Assembly (NCBI GenBank): GCA_927797885.1
Contig: OV696605.1
Span: 1,401,157-1,465,156, forward strand
Reading direction: 5' to 3'
DNA: 64,000 bases
From: Gloeomargaritales cyanobacterium VI4D9
GTDB lineage: Bacteria; Cyanobacteriota; Cyanobacteriia; Gloeomargaritales; Gloeomargaritaceae
Position 1 is the first letter of the stretch; the number at the start of each line of letters is the position of its first letter. The notes below the pieces were generated by a model. The model did not search any database and was not told the DNA's origin. It saw nothing but the letters and a program-made list of their open reading frames with translations. Shown here piece after piece: positions 34,944 to 44,167 of this stretch. The position numbers and the translations under genes are program-made.

Positions 34944-36247
34944 CAGTGGGGCAAAGTGCTGAGAACCTCTCGTGCCGCCGCCAGGGTTTGGTCAATGTCC
35001 GCCTCCGTGTGCGCCAGACTGGTAAACCCAGCCTCAAACTGGGACGGCGCTAGATAAATCCCCCGCTCTAACATCCCCCGGTGAAAGCGGCTGAATTTCT
35101 GCACATCCGAGGTCTTCGCCTGTTCGTAGTTGTGTACCGGCCCCTGGGTAAAGAAAAAGCCAAACATCCCACTCAAACTGCCACTGCACAGGGGATGCCC
35201 CAGTTCATCAGCAATCGCCTGCAACCCCTGCACCAACCGGGACGTCACCCGTTCCAACTGCTCGTACACCCCCGGCCGCTGGAGCAATTCCAGGGTTTTG
35301 ATCCCCGCCGTCATCGCCAAGGGATTTCCCGACAGGGTGCCCGCCTGATACATCGGCCCCGCCGGTGCCACCATCTGCATAATGTCCTTACGTCCCCCGT
35401 AGGCGCCCACCGGCAGACCACCGCCAATGATTTTCCCCAACGTCGTCAGGTCAGGGGTAATGCCAAAGTATGCCTGCGCCCCCCCATAGCGGATGCGAAA
35501 CCCGGTCATCACCTCGTCAAACACCAGCAACGCCCCATCCCGCTGGGTCAATTCCCGCAGTCCCACCAAAAATTCCCGTTCCGGCAGGATAAACCCAGCA
35601 TTCCCCACCACCGGCTCCAGCACCACCGCAGCGATTTCCCCCGGATACTGGGCAAACAGGTTCGCCACCGCCTGCAGATCGTTGTAAGGAGCCGTCAAGG
35701 TCGCCGCCGTCACCGATTTGGGCACCCCTGGGGAATCCGGCAACCCCAACGTCGCCACCCCCGACCCCGCCTTGACCAGGAACATATCCGCATGGCCGTG
35801 GTAACAGCCCTCAAATTTGATAATTTTTTCCCGACCCGTAAACGCCCGGGCCAACCGCAGGGCTCCCATACAGGCTTCCGTTCCCGAATTCACAAACCGC
35901 ACCATTTCAATACTGGGCACAGCGGCAATCACCATTTCCGCCAACACATTTTCCCAGCGGCAGGGTGCCCCAAAACTCGTCCCCTTTTGCGCCACCGCAC
36001 AAATTGCCTCAATTACCTCCGGGTGGGCATGACCGCAGATGGCTGGCCCCCAGGTACCCACATAATCAATGTAGCGATTGCCGTCCACATCCCAGGCGTA
36101 GGCACCCTGCACCCGCTCAAACACGATGGGCTGTCCCCCCACCGACTTAAACGCCCGCACCGGCGAACTCACCCCCCCCGGCATCAGGGTTTGGGCCTGC
36201 TGAAAAAGGCGCTGGGATTCGGTCGTATTCCAAACGGTGGCCACCAT
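34943..36247 (-). CDS. hemL: Glutamate-1-semialdehyde 2,1-aminomutase
   Basis: This 434-aa PLP enzyme makes 5-aminolevulinate, the tetrapyrrole precursor for chlorophyll, haem and phycobilins. Signatures are [65 protein letters not shown] and the PLP lysine in [18 protein letters not shown]. The ATG at 36247 matches family N-termini; the longer in-frame extension to 36385 is implausible. First gene of the hemL-yqgF-nagZ-pstA chain. Confidence 0.97.
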   Translation of the reverse strand: MVATVWNTTESQRLFQQAQTLMPGGVSSPVRAFKSVGGQPIVFERVQGAYAWDVDGNRYIDYVGTWGPAICGHAHPEVIEAICAVAQKGTSFGAPCRWENVLAEMVIAAVPSIEMVRFVNSGTEACMGALRLARAFTGREKIIKFEGCYHGHADMFLVKAGSGVATLGLPDSPGVPKSVTAATLTAPYNDLQAVANLFAQYPGEIAAVVLEPVVGNAGFILPEREFLVGLRELTQRDGALLVFDEVMTGFRIRYGGAQAYFGITPDLTTLGKIIGGGLPVGAYGGRKDIMQMVAPAGPMYQAGTLSGNPLAMTAGIKTLELLQRPGVYEQLERVTSRLVQGLQAIADELGHPLCSGSLSGMFGFFFTQGPVHNYEQAKTSDVQKFSRFHRGMLERGIYLAPSQFEAGFTSLAHTEADIDQTLAAAREVLSTLPH

Positions 36248-36468
36248 GACATCTATCTCAACAACAGCGTAAACATACCTGACCCATTGTACTCTGGGTT
36301 TAACCCACTGCTGGGGGCAAACCTTGGGGCATTTCCTGATCAACGGGCTGGTTGCGCCCCTGGGACTTGGTCTGGCAGAGGGCAAAATCCCCAGACCAAA
36401 TTACCGTACCTATCGTTTAGCGTTTGAAATAATCCACATCACACAGGAGGGTAGCGCTATCCAAGACA

Positions 36469-36522
36469 ATTATCAACAATCCAGGGCGTATTCTCAGTGG
36501 CTGTAATTAATAGAAGCGCCCT
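36469..36522 (+). repeat. R3 repeat, 3' fragment
   Basis: It contains ATTATCAACAATCCAGGGCG and an AATAGAAGCGCCC end, corresponding to the right half of R3. A short TGGCAAATAGACTTG just after it resembles the end of R1. The rest of 36248-36580 shows no gene. Confidence 0.6.
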
Positions 36523-36580
36523 TGAGTTTGACTGGCAAATAGACTTGGTCTGGTGTCAGGTTTCTAACTTGATCAAACTG

Positions 36581-36946
36581 CTAGGTTTCCACTCGGTGTG
36601 CCCGTAATAGCAGGTTCATTCCCAAGCCCTCTTGGCTCAACCAAAAAGCGCAGACCCACCAAGAAACGGCATCTTGACGATAAATTCCATAGGTGAGGGG
36701 ATAGGGCTGCAAAATGTTAGCCATCTGTGCTAAATATGACACTTCAGTAATGTAATATTCCCACCCTTCAGCATCAAGAACCTCGTAAGTGTAATCTGCA
36801 GGAAAGTAGATGCGGCTTGCTTCTAAACTAGGCTGGTTTGTCAGTAATAACTGGGCGGGATCAGAAGACTCACACCCTAAACGGTCGCCAATTTGAAAGG
36901 TTAATTGAAACAAGCGGTTAATCAGATCAAATTGCTCAGAATTCAT
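36581..36946 (-). CDS. Hypothetical protein, 121 aa
   Basis: I do not recognise the family. The protein is acidic and aromatic-rich (ADYTYEVLDAEGWEYYITEVSY and AVSWWVCAFWLSQEG, quoted in part), with no signal peptide or membrane segment. The composition argues for a real soluble protein rather than a chance frame. It is flanked on both sides by R3 repeat sequence and appears monocistronic. Confidence 0.6.
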   Translation of the reverse strand: MNSEQFDLINRLFQLTFQIGDRLGCESSDPAQLLLTNQPSLEASRIYFPADYTYEVLDAEGWEYYITEVSYLAQMANILQPYPLTYGIYRQDAVSWWVCAFWLSQEGLGMNLLLRAHRVET

Positions 36947-36982
36947 CGCTTCTCAACCCCTATTAAACTTCCCTTAAATTGA

Positions 36983-37105
36983 GGGTACCTCTATATTATT
37001 GATTTTTGTACTTACACGGCAGGCTTGGAAGCCCCATTCTTTCGTCGGCAATTATCAATAACGCAGGGGTCATTCTCAATAACCGTGAGTTAATAGAGGT
37101 GTCCT
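36983..37105 (+). repeat. R3 MITE-like repeat, copy 2
   Basis: Termini GGGTACCTCTAT and ATAGAGGTGTCC; interior nearly identical to 25788-25910. It is followed within 2 bp by an R2 copy, so two families are stacked here. Confidence 0.85.
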
Positions 37106-37106
37106 A

Positions 37107-37208
37107 TATAGCAATCCTAAATGAGAATGGAACAGAGGGTCGCAGGGGCACCGCCCCCGTCCTTGGTTCTGGGAAATTTTTGTTGGTTAATCAAATAGGA
37201 TTGCTATA
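37107..37208 (+). repeat. R2 MITE-like repeat, copy 5
   Basis: Short subtype with GAGGGTCGCAGGGGCACCGC and CCTTGGTTCTGGG, bounded by TATAGCAATCC and GGATTGCTATA. Together with R3 copy 2 it fills most of 36947-37307. Confidence 0.85.
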
Positions 37209-37307
37209 GTTGGTGAGACAAATTGTTGGTTTTCATAGATAGCGACTAAACTTCCGTTATTTTATTGTTGTTTACCGTCGCCTTTTCAAGCTGAGTCTCT
37301 ACCGCCT

Positions 37308-37631
37308 TTACCTTGCTAAGATAACAACTACCACCAAAACAATCACTACGGGAATGAGCATTCCCACCCCCGCTGTCACCAAGGGGAGAACCAGAGCCGT
37401 CACAATTCCCTGCAACCCCGCCCAAACAAACCCCAGGGCAAAGGAGAATAGGGATGCCAGCCATTGCACCACCAACACTAATCCCGAAAAAGTGAACCCC
37501 AGCAGAAAAATTAACCCCTGTACCAAACTGGCAATCAGGGAAATCAAGGCCAGCCAGGACTCCTCCGGAGGAGGGTCAGGTGGATTTTGGACTAGAATTG
37601 GTGTTATAGACCAAAGAACGGATAAATTCAC
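37308..37631 (-). CDS. Small hydrophobic membrane protein
   Basis: This frame of up to 107 aa begins at a GTG. It has a Pro-rich lead (NPPDPPPEES) and three or four hydrophobic stretches (LALISLIASLVQGLIFLLGF, LVLVVQWLASLFSFALGFV, MLIPVVIVLVVVVILAR). No family is recognised. It overlaps the end of the RHH gene by 56 bp, so the real start may be further downstream. The alternation of hydrophobic and glycine-rich segments is typical of genuine small membrane proteins. Confidence 0.5.
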   Translation of the reverse strand: MNLSVLWSITPILVQNPPDPPPEESWLALISLIASLVQGLIFLLGFTFSGLVLVVQWLASLFSFALGFVWAGLQGIVTALVLPLVTAGVGMLIPVVIVLVVVVILAR

Positions 37632-37737
37632 GGATCACTTCCGTTTTTGATTGGCTGGTTTGCTGGCAATAGTGCTCAAGCGCTCGATTTTCATCATCGC
37701 TGAGACGGACACTTAGATGCCTAACTTTGTCAGCCAT
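37576..37737 (-). CDS. Ribbon-helix-helix (CopG-like) protein
   Basis: This 53-aa protein reads HLSVRLSDDENRALEHYCQQ then TSQSKTEVIREFIRSL, a classic RHH pattern of a beta-strand followed by two helices, as in CopG/Arc antitoxins and repressors. GGGAGGGG precedes the ATG. The following membrane protein overlaps it, so the pair may be cotranscribed. Whether it is an antitoxin cannot be said, since no recognisable toxin is adjacent. Confidence 0.65.
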   Translation of the reverse strand: MADKVRHLSVRLSDDENRALEHYCQQTSQSKTEVIREFIRSLVYNTNSSPKST

Positions 37738-37988
37738 GACCCCTCCCAGATCAGTAAATGTTATCGTACCAGAGAGATTTTCAGACCAGTACAATTCGTT
37801 GCAATCCTCAATGAAATGAGACCGAATTTTGTAGTTTTGTGACAAAGACTGCTGACTGCCTGATTTGCTGGTCACGACCCGTGCGGGCTTTGGGGTGGTT
37901 TGTGCCGATGGAGTTTAACATTCCGTACACCCCCGCCCTTTTCCCTCTAAAATTGGTTCAGTTCATCGCAGGATGCGGCGCAACAACC

Positions 37989-38906
37989 ATGACGTGGCGG
38001 GTGACCCAATACCAACGCCTTTGGTGGGGGATTTCCCTAGGGGTGATTTTGGTCGGCTGGGTGGCGATGGGAATCTTGTGGGTGCAGACGGGCTTCCCCT
38101 TGCGGCCGAGCATTGATTTTGTGGGCGGTACCCGGTTGCAGTTGGAGCGGGATTGTACCCAGGGCTGTCCCGAACCGTTGACCTTGCCCCCCCTGCGGGC
38201 GGCTTTGGAGGAGTTGGGGCTGGCCAACAGCAGTTTGCAAATTGTCGGCGAGCAGGGGGTGTCCCTGCGGACTCGGTTTTTGCCCCCGGCGGAACGGGAG
38301 CGGGTACAGGCCAAATTAGCCCAGGTGATGGGGAAATTGAACCTGAATCAAACCCAGATTGATAGCATTGGCCCGACGTTTGGCCGCCAGATTTTGGTCA
38401 GTGGCCTGTTGGCTCTAGTGGTGGCGTTCCTGGGGATCGGGGTTTATTTGTCGTTCCGGTTTCAGGTGGACTATTCGGTGTTGGCTTTTGTGGCTCTGGC
38501 TCATGATGTGCTGGTGACGGTGGGGGTGTTTGCCCTGCTGGGTTGGCTGGCGGGGGTGGAGGTGGATACCCTCTTTGTGGTGGCGTTGTTGACGATTGTG
38601 GGGTTTTCGGTGAACGATACGGTGGTGATCTACGACCGGGTGCGGGAATTGCTGAAACTGCATGGGGATTGGCCGATCCAGGAGGTGGTGGATACGGCGG
38701 TGGCGCAGACCTTGACCCGCTCGGTGAATACGACTTTGACCACGGTGTTGAGTTTGGTGGCGATTGTGCTGTTTGGGGGGGAAACCCTGCGCTGGTTTGC
38801 GGTGGCGCTGATTGTGGGCTTTGTAAGTGGTGCCTATTCGAGTATCTTTATTGCCAGTACGTCCCTGGCCTGGTGGCGGAGTCGTCGTGCAACAAACCCG
38901 GCTTAA
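37989..38906 (+). CDS. secF: Protein translocase subunit SecF
   Basis: This 305-aa membrane protein has one N-terminal TM helix, a periplasmic domain and five C-terminal TM helices. Typical SecF motifs are SIDFVGGTRLQLE, IGPTFGRQI, VALAHDVLVTVGVFAL, VGFSVNDTVVIYDRVRE and TLTRSVNTTLTTVLSL. With SecD it uses the proton gradient to help complete Sec-dependent export. Unlike most genomes, no secD precedes it; the upstream 250 bp show no gene. MTWRVTQYQRLWWG at 37989 is chosen over the upstream frame to 37839 because it matches the family start. Confidence 0.93.
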   Translation: MTWRVTQYQRLWWGISLGVILVGWVAMGILWVQTGFPLRPSIDFVGGTRLQLERDCTQGCPEPLTLPPLRAALEELGLANSSLQIVGEQGVSLRTRFLPPAERERVQAKLAQVMGKLNLNQTQIDSIGPTFGRQILVSGLLALVVAFLGIGVYLSFRFQVDYSVLAFVALAHDVLVTVGVFALLGWLAGVEVDTLFVVALLTIVGFSVNDTVVIYDRVRELLKLHGDWPIQEVVDTAVAQTLTRSVNTTLTTVLSLVAIVLFGGETLRWFAVALIVGFVSGAYSSIFIASTSLAWWRSRRATNPA

Positions 38907-39210
38907 TCAGATTGCCGACCAGTTGGGGCAAACGGCGCAAGGGTGGCTGAAGTTACCCTTTTCGAGTTGGTCGCTCTACCTGGTGGCCTTTTTCCTGGGC
39001 ACGTTTTTGGCCAGCGCTATCAGTACGAGTTTGGGAGCCCTGGCCCAGTTTGATGTGGTGGCGATGGGGGTACTGCTTTTAGCCACTGAAATCCTGAACC
39101 GTTGGGTCTATAGTCGGCGGCGGGTGGGACTATGGCTCTCGTTGCTGAATATGCTCAAAATCGGTTTTGTGGGCGGGATGTACCTGGATGCGCTCAAGCT
39201 GGGCAGTTAA
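38887..39210 (+). CDS. Ycf20 family protein (DUF565)
   Basis: This 107-aa protein has two hydrophobic segments ([18 protein letters not shown] and [19 protein letters not shown]) and ends [21 protein letters not shown], the hallmark C-terminus of Ycf20. Ycf20 is conserved in cyanobacteria and plastids, and plant homologues affect non-photochemical quenching. It starts at a GTG inside the end of secF (20-bp overlap), and its 3' end overlaps hisG tail-to-tail by 81 bp. Confidence 0.85.
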   Translation: MQQTRLNQIADQLGQTAQGWLKLPFSSWSLYLVAFFLGTFLASAISTSLGALAQFDVVAMGVLLLATEILNRWVYSRRRVGLWLSLLNMLKIGFVGGMYLDALKLGS

Positions 39211-39813
39211 TTCCTGCAACCCGTACTGGTTGAGCCGATAGCTGAGGGGATGGGCGATCAACCGGGCGGTGCTGTGGAATAATACATCCCGCTCCACCAA
39301 CCCGTTGTCCCGCAGGGTGCGGCCGGTGGCGACCAAATCCACAATCGCTTCCGCCATGCCAGTAATCGGTCCCAGTTCCACAGAACCGGCCAGGGGCACC
39401 AATTCCACAGGCAGGTCTAAAGCGGTGAAAAACTCCCGGGCACAGTGGCTGAATTTGGTAGCCACCCGACTGTAGGCGGGCAAATCCAAAGCGCAGGTGT
39501 AGGGGCTATCCTGGCGCACCGCCACGGACATCCGACAGTGACCGAACCCCAAATCCACCAACTGGGCGACCTCCGCCTGGGATTCCCGCAGGACATCATA
39601 GCCCACGATGCCCAAATGCGCCTGCCCCCGTGCCACATACACCGGCACATCCTGGTTGCGTACCAACAGGGCTTGGGTGCCCGTGTGGGGGTCATTCATC
39701 TGCAAAAACCGGTTGTCCGCCGCCAGGAGGGGCCGAAAATCCATACCCACCTGGGATAACCGGGCAACGCTATCGCCCAGCAGGGCACCCTTGGCCAGGG
39801 CAATGACCAGCAT
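39130..39813 (-). CDS. hisG: ATP phosphoribosyltransferase, short form
   Basis: This 227-aa enzyme catalyses the first step of histidine synthesis. [27 protein letters not shown] and the PRPP-binding [21 protein letters not shown] motif are clear. It lacks the C-terminal regulatory ACT-like domain, so it should need HisZ, which is not in this window. The ATG adjoins the stop codon of the small upstream gene. The last 81 bp overlap ycf20 on the opposite strand. Confidence 0.94.
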   Translation of the reverse strand: MLVIALAKGALLGDSVARLSQVGMDFRPLLAADNRFLQMNDPHTGTQALLVRNQDVPVYVARGQAHLGIVGYDVLRESQAEVAQLVDLGFGHCRMSVAVRQDSPYTCALDLPAYSRVATKFSHCAREFFTALDLPVELVPLAGSVELGPITGMAEAIVDLVATGRTLRDNGLVERDVLFHSTARLIAHPLSYRLNQYGLQELTAQLERIQVHPAHKTDFEHIQQREP

Positions 39814-40020
39814 TTACCCCAGCATTTGGCGGGAAATCCGCTTTTCTAAGTCCGCCTGGGTTTGTCCCAACATCTGTTCCCGCATATCCTGGCTCTGGGG
39901 AGACACCGAGGGTACCAAATTGCGAAATTGTAACGCCATGTGTACCTGGAGATGGGCAACGTAGTCCCGCAGGTCTTCGCGCAATTCTGCCCGCAGGTCG
40001 GGAGTGGGGGTGGAATTCAT
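39814..40020 (-). CDS. Small conserved-looking hypothetical upstream of hisG
   Basis: This 68-aa protein is charged and helical (LRAELREDLRDYVAHLQVHM, QMLGQTQADLEKRISRQML), with no membrane segment. Its stop codon is directly followed by the hisG ATG, implying coupled translation. A GTG at 40035 is an alternative start. The function is unknown. Confidence 0.62.
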   Translation of the reverse strand: MNSTPTPDLRAELREDLRDYVAHLQVHMALQFRNLVPSVSPQSQDMREQMLGQTQADLEKRISRQMLG

Positions 40021-40167
40021 GAGGGTCTTAATCACTCAGGTGGATGTTACGCAATACCTTTAGCAGGCTAACACGAAGGTTAAGATTGGTCGCAATTCCC
40101 TTCATCAAGTTTAACAAGTTCCTTTGAGGACATCTCCACACCATACACCGAGTAAGCCTGTTCACGA

Positions 40168-40266
40168 ATTGAAGGATACAAAAAATCGTATTTCCAAGGC
40201 TTGACCTGAATGGGGTTATAGCAAGCGGGTCTATAACCGTATCCCGTAACCCCTTAATAGGCTGTA
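40168..40266 (-). repeat. R1 repeat, degenerate copy
   Basis: The plus strand keeps ATTGAAGGATACAAAAAA, CAAGGCTTGACCTGAAT and GTATCCCGTAACCCCTTAAT, which align with the minus-oriented R1 at 445-561. The inner part is altered and the terminal repeats are eroded. The 100-aa frame across it is not a gene. Confidence 0.55.
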
Positions 40267-40296
40267 ACACTGAATATGATAATAATTCAGACATTA

Positions 40297-40417
40297 GGGT
40301 ACCTCTATTTATTGATTTTTGTACTGACACGGCAGGCTCGGAAGCCCTATTCTTTCGTTGGTAATTATCAATAACTCAGGAGTCATTCTCAATAGCTGTG
40401 AATTCATAGAGGTGCCC
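40297..40417 (+). repeat. R3 MITE-like repeat, copy 3
   Basis: Termini GGGTACCTCTAT and ATAGAGGTGCCC are perfectly inverted. The interior closely follows 25788-25910. Confidence 0.85.
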
Positions 40418-40437
40418 ATTAATAATCACACATGATT

Positions 40438-40549
40438 TATACCAATCCTATTTGATCAACAAACAGAAATTTCCCAGAGATAAGCACGGAGCCGCTACTC
40501 CTACGACCCATATTCCATTCTTATTTAGGACTTATTTAGGATTATCACA
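40438..40549 (-). repeat. R2 repeat, degenerate copy 6
   Basis: Read on the minus strand it keeps TCTGGGAAATTTCTGTTTG and an AAGAATGGAATATGGGTCGTAGG-like arm (quoted in part: GAATGGAATATGGGTCG). The GC core is eroded. No gene lies in 40036-40601. Confidence 0.55.
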
Positions 40550-40601
40550 GTTCACTCTTACTTGGAAGGCCAATTCCAGGTCACTCTCCCATCTTAGGAG
40601 T

Positions 40602-41336
40602 TTATCCGCCGCCGCCCCACAACGCCGGAACCAACACCTGAACAGCAAACCGGGGCAGAGCCAACATCCGCCGCCAGCGCCAGGGTTCCTGATACAGACG
40701 AAACGCCCATTCCAGGTACAGCCGCCGCATCCATAGGGGTGCCCGAACCTTCACCCCCGCCCAAATGTCAAAACTCCCCCCCACCCCCACCCACACGGAC
40801 TGGGGGCACAAATGCCGGTGCCGTTGAATCCAAAATTCCTGGCGGGGCACCCCCAGGGCGACGAGAATCAACCGGGGTTGCAGGTGTTGCAATTGCGCTA
40901 GGATTTCCCCCTCCTCCTCCGGCGTGAAATAGCCGTGTTGCACCCCCACAATGGACAAATGAGGGTTCCGGTGTTGCCAATACTGGACAGCCCGTGCCGC
41001 CACCCCCGGCGCTCCCCCCAAAAAAAAGACCGTTTCCGCCTGTAGATGCGCCAACACCTGGCTCACCAAATCAATCCCCGGCGCATGATACGTCCCACAG
41101 CGACGCAACCGCAAATACAGGGTCACCCCCACCCCATCCGGCACCACCAATTCCGCCCCTTGAATGAGGGTTTTCAACGCTGGATTTGACCCAGCCTGCA
41201 TGACCATTTCCGCATTCAGCGTCACCACATGGGTGCCGAGTCCCCCGGACAGCCGTTCCCTCAGCGCCTGGGCATAATCTGGTAGCAGATGAATGGGCAA
41301 CCCCTGAATTGTGAGTACGGGCGGCGCAACAGACAT
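40602..41336 (-). CDS. WecG/TagA/CpsF family glycosyltransferase
   Basis: This 244-aa GT26 protein shows TLNAEMVMQAGSNPALKTLI, the catalytic-region motif LVVPDGVGVTLYLRLR, FFLGGAPGVAARA and LVALGVPRQEFWIQRH. Such enzymes add N-acetylmannosaminuronic acid, ManNAc or related sugars to undecaprenyl-linked glycans. It is a single gene here, with MscS diverging upstream. The real sugar is unknown. Confidence 0.9.
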   Translation of the reverse strand: MSVAPPVLTIQGLPIHLLPDYAQALRERLSGGLGTHVVTLNAEMVMQAGSNPALKTLIQGAELVVPDGVGVTLYLRLRRCGTYHAPGIDLVSQVLAHLQAETVFFLGGAPGVAARAVQYWQHRNPHLSIVGVQHGYFTPEEEGEILAQLQHLQPRLILVALGVPRQEFWIQRHRHLCPQSVWVGVGGSFDIWAGVKVRAPLWMRRLYLEWAFRLYQEPWRWRRMLALPRFAVQVLVPALWGGGG

Positions 41337-41408
41337 AGCCTATAATTTAGGAAACCGCAAGATAAATTGAGACTTGCTTAAAACAGTAAAACATTTTGGG
41401 GATTAGCT

Positions 41409-43079
41409 ATGAAGAAATGGCGGCAATACTGTGCCCTATTTGCATTAATCATTTTCCTCGCATTGACCCCCAACGTTTGGGCGCAGACCCCCAGCCCCAC
41501 CCCAGCCTCACCCGCAACTGTACCGGTTATTTTTGATGGTCAAGAACTCTTCCAAATTCCCCCCAGCAGTAGCTTAACGGCAGAGGAACGGGCACGCCTG
41601 GTGGTCAGTCGCCTAGAAAAAATCGCCAACAATGAGGAAATACCCATCCTCGTTACCCAGCGGGATGGTAAAACCCAAACCAGCCTGCGGGTGGGGGAAC
41701 AGGTAGTCGTCACCATTTTCGATGAGGATGCGGAACGGTTAGGGAAATCCCGTACCGAACTGACGCAACAGTATGAAAAAATCATCACTAAAGCCTTAGA
41801 AGACTACCGCCGCAGTCGCAGTCCTGAACGAATTATCCGGGGTGTAATTTATGCAGTTCTGGCTACAGTAGGTTGGTTTATTTTCTATGAATTAATGAGA
41901 TTCATCTTTGGTCGCACTGTCCGCAAGTTGGAAACCAAACAAGAACAGGATTTTCCCCGGTTGAATTTGTTTAATTTTGATTTATTTTCCCCAGCAAAAA
42001 CCAAGCAACTCACCCTCCGAGTTTTACGCCGCACCCATTGGTTAATAGGTTTAATCGCTTTTTATTTTTATCTGGCTTTTGTATTCAGACAATTTGTTTG
42101 GACACAACGCTTTGGCATCAGTTTAATCAATTATGTTTTAGAAACCTTATTATCAGTCTGGCAGGCTTTAGTTAATTATCTACCTAATTTAATTAACATT
42201 GCTGTTACCGTAGTCATTGTCTATTACACCCTGCAATTTTTGCGGTTCATTGCCAACCGAATGCAGTCTGGAGAACTGCAAATTCCTGGATTTTATCCAG
42301 ATTGGATACAACCCAGTTTTCGTTTAATTGCCTTCTTCATTATTGCCCTGGCGTTTATGATTGTCGTACCCTTTTTGCCAGGGTTTCAGTCTCCTGCGTT
42401 TCAGGGCGTTTCTATCTTTATCGGTTTGGTCATTTCCTTAGGTTCGACGGAAACCGTGACCAACATTGTGGCGGGAATTATTCTCATCTACAGTCGGGCG
42501 TTTCAGATCGGTAACATCGTCAAAATTCGGGAAGTTATGGGCATGGTAGAGGAAAAAAGTTTACTGATTACTCGGATTCGCACCCCCCGCAATGAAATTA
42601 TTACTTTGCCCAATTCAATGGTTCTGAATAGCTCCATTACTAACTTTAGTACAGCCAGTCAGAATTCCCCTGACCGACCCTTATTTTTGAATACAACCGT
42701 GACCTTGGGTTATGATACCCCTTGGCAGAAAATCTATGAGGCGTTAACCAAAGCAGCGTTACGAACCAAGGGGATTCTCACTGAACCCCCGCCTTTTGTG
42801 TGGCAAACATCGTTAAACGATTTTCATGTGAGTTATAACCTTAATGCGGCAACCAATCAACCCCACTTAATTCCCTTTATTTATTCCGATTTGCATCAAA
42901 ACATTCAAGACTGTTGCAACGAGATGGGGATTGAAATTATGTCGCCTGCATTTACGGCGATTCGTGATGGGAATCACACCACCATTCCTGAGGATTATTT
43001 ACCCAAGGATTATCAAGCGCCAGGGATGCGTATTTCTCCGCTAAACCGCTTATTTCCAAACCGTTCTGAGGATTTTTAA
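41409..43079 (+). CDS. MscS-family mechanosensitive channel with signal peptide
   Basis: This 556-aa protein begins with a cleavable signal peptide (CALFALIIFLALTPNVWAQ, with AQT after the likely site). A periplasmic domain of about 110 residues follows, then several TM helices. The MscS core is seen as FQGVSIFIGLVISLGSTETV, NIVAGIILIYSRAFQIGNIV and IRTPRNEIITLPNSMVLNSS. It would relieve turgor during osmotic downshift. The AI-2E-family gene follows 47 bp later on the same strand, so they may share a transcript. Confidence 0.9.
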   Translation: MKKWRQYCALFALIIFLALTPNVWAQTPSPTPASPATVPVIFDGQELFQIPPSSSLTAEERARLVVSRLEKIANNEEIPILVTQRDGKTQTSLRVGEQVVVTIFDEDAERLGKSRTELTQQYEKIITKALEDYRRSRSPERIIRGVIYAVLATVGWFIFYELMRFIFGRTVRKLETKQEQDFPRLNLFNFDLFSPAKTKQLTLRVLRRTHWLIGLIAFYFYLAFVFRQFVWTQRFGISLINYVLETLLSVWQALVNYLPNLINIAVTVVIVYYTLQFLRFIANRMQSGELQIPGFYPDWIQPSFRLIAFFIIALAFMIVVPFLPGFQSPAFQGVSIFIGLVISLGSTETVTNIVAGIILIYSRAFQIGNIVKIREVMGMVEEKSLLITRIRTPRNEIITLPNSMVLNSSITNFSTASQNSPDRPLFLNTTVTLGYDTPWQKIYEALTKAALRTKGILTEPPPFVWQTSLNDFHVSYNLNAATNQPHLIPFIYSDLHQNIQDCCNEMGIEIMSPAFTAIRDGNHTTIPEDYLPKDYQAPGMRISPLNRLFPNRSEDF

Positions 43080-43126
43080 TTAAAACCAACGCCACCAATT
43101 TTATTATTTTACTGGGAACTTGAATC

Positions 43127-44167
43127 ATGCCGCCCCACTTAACTAATACTCGGTTAATTCGTTACCTACTATTGTGCGGCTTAGGATGGATTTCGTTTTT
43201 GGTATTAAATTATTTGGCACCCGTGCTGATCATTTTTATTCTGGCGGGTATTTTAGCTTTTTTGTTGCATTATCCCGTGACTTATGTGCAACGTTGGTTA
43301 CCCAGGGGTTGGGCAATTACTTTAGTTATTGGCGTGGGGGGTTTATTATTATTGGGGTTGGTAAGCACCCTGGGATTTACGGTGTTGGCGCAAGCCCAGG
43401 ATGTTCTCAATCGTTCCCAGGAAATTGAACGTTCGATTGTGAATTTACTAGAGGCTGGGGAAAATCTACTTTCAAGGCTCAATTTATCCGTTGATTTCCA
43501 ACTGATTGAAAAATTTATCCAGAATAATTTACTGAATGTCACGGGTGTAGCATTTGGGGCAATTCAGCAATTTATTTATGGCTTGGGCTACTTGGTCGTG
43601 GTGGTGATTATTGCCCTATTTATGCTTGCCGATGGTGCCCGAATTTGGTGGTTTTTGATCCAGCCCATCCCAGAGCCTTGGCGGGGTCGCTTGACACCAG
43701 CGGTGCAAAGCAATTTTCTCGGTTTCTTTTGGGGTCGCTTTCTGCTTTCCTGCTTTTTTGGCATCTCCATATTGATCGTGTTTTGGATCATGGATTTGCC
43801 CCAGTCTTTATTACTCGCGGTAATTGGTGGAATGTTTGATCTGATTCCCGGTATTGGTGCAACTTTGGGAGTTGCTTTAATCTCTTTAATTGTGTTACCC
43901 AATGGCTTGGGAACAAGTGTTACGGTTTTAGTTGTCTGCGTTATTATGCAACAAATTGAGGAAAATCTGCTAATGCCGCGGGTCATGAAAGATTCGTTGA
44001 ATATCAATCCAGTCTTTATGTTTTTTGCCTTACTTTTAGGCGCACGATTGGCGGGAATTATCGGAATCTTTTTGGCGGTTCCCCTCGCCGGTGTGCTGGT
44101 CAGTGTTTTGGAAATTGAAGCCCTAAAGGGTCAATCCCATCACAAAGTTAGGGGGATCAAGGAGTAA
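43127..44167 (+). CDS. AI-2E / PerM-family transporter
   Basis: This 346-aa membrane protein has about eight TM helices. The family pattern is visible in [59 protein letters not shown] and [21 protein letters not shown] (each quoted in part). Members export diverse small molecules or exchange Na+/H+; the substrate cannot be told from sequence. Its 3' end overlaps metH by 11 bp, tail to tail. Confidence 0.88.
   Translation: MPPHLTNTRLIRYLLLCGLGWISFLVLNYLAPVLIIFILAGILAFLLHYPVTYVQRWLPRGWAITLVIGVGGLLLLGLVSTLGFTVLAQAQDVLNRSQEIERSIVNLLEAGENLLSRLNLSVDFQLIEKFIQNNLLNVTGVAFGAIQQFIYGLGYLVVVVIIALFMLADGARIWWFLIQPIPEPWRGRLTPAVQSNFLGFFWGRFLLSCFFGISILIVFWIMDLPQSLLLAVIGGMFDLIPGIGATLGVALISLIVLPNGLGTSVTVLVVCVIMQQIEENLLMPRVMKDSLNINPVFMFFALLLGARLAGIIGIFLAVPLAGVLVSVLEIEALKGQSHHKVRGIKE

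Noticed and set aside
35081-36427. 448-aa plus-strand frame antisense to hemL
   Set aside because: Pro/His/Arg-rich shadow of a conserved gene with no recognisable motif.
40028-40330. 100-aa minus-strand frame upstream of hisG
   Set aside because: It runs across the degenerate R1 and the edge of R3; no protein-like features.
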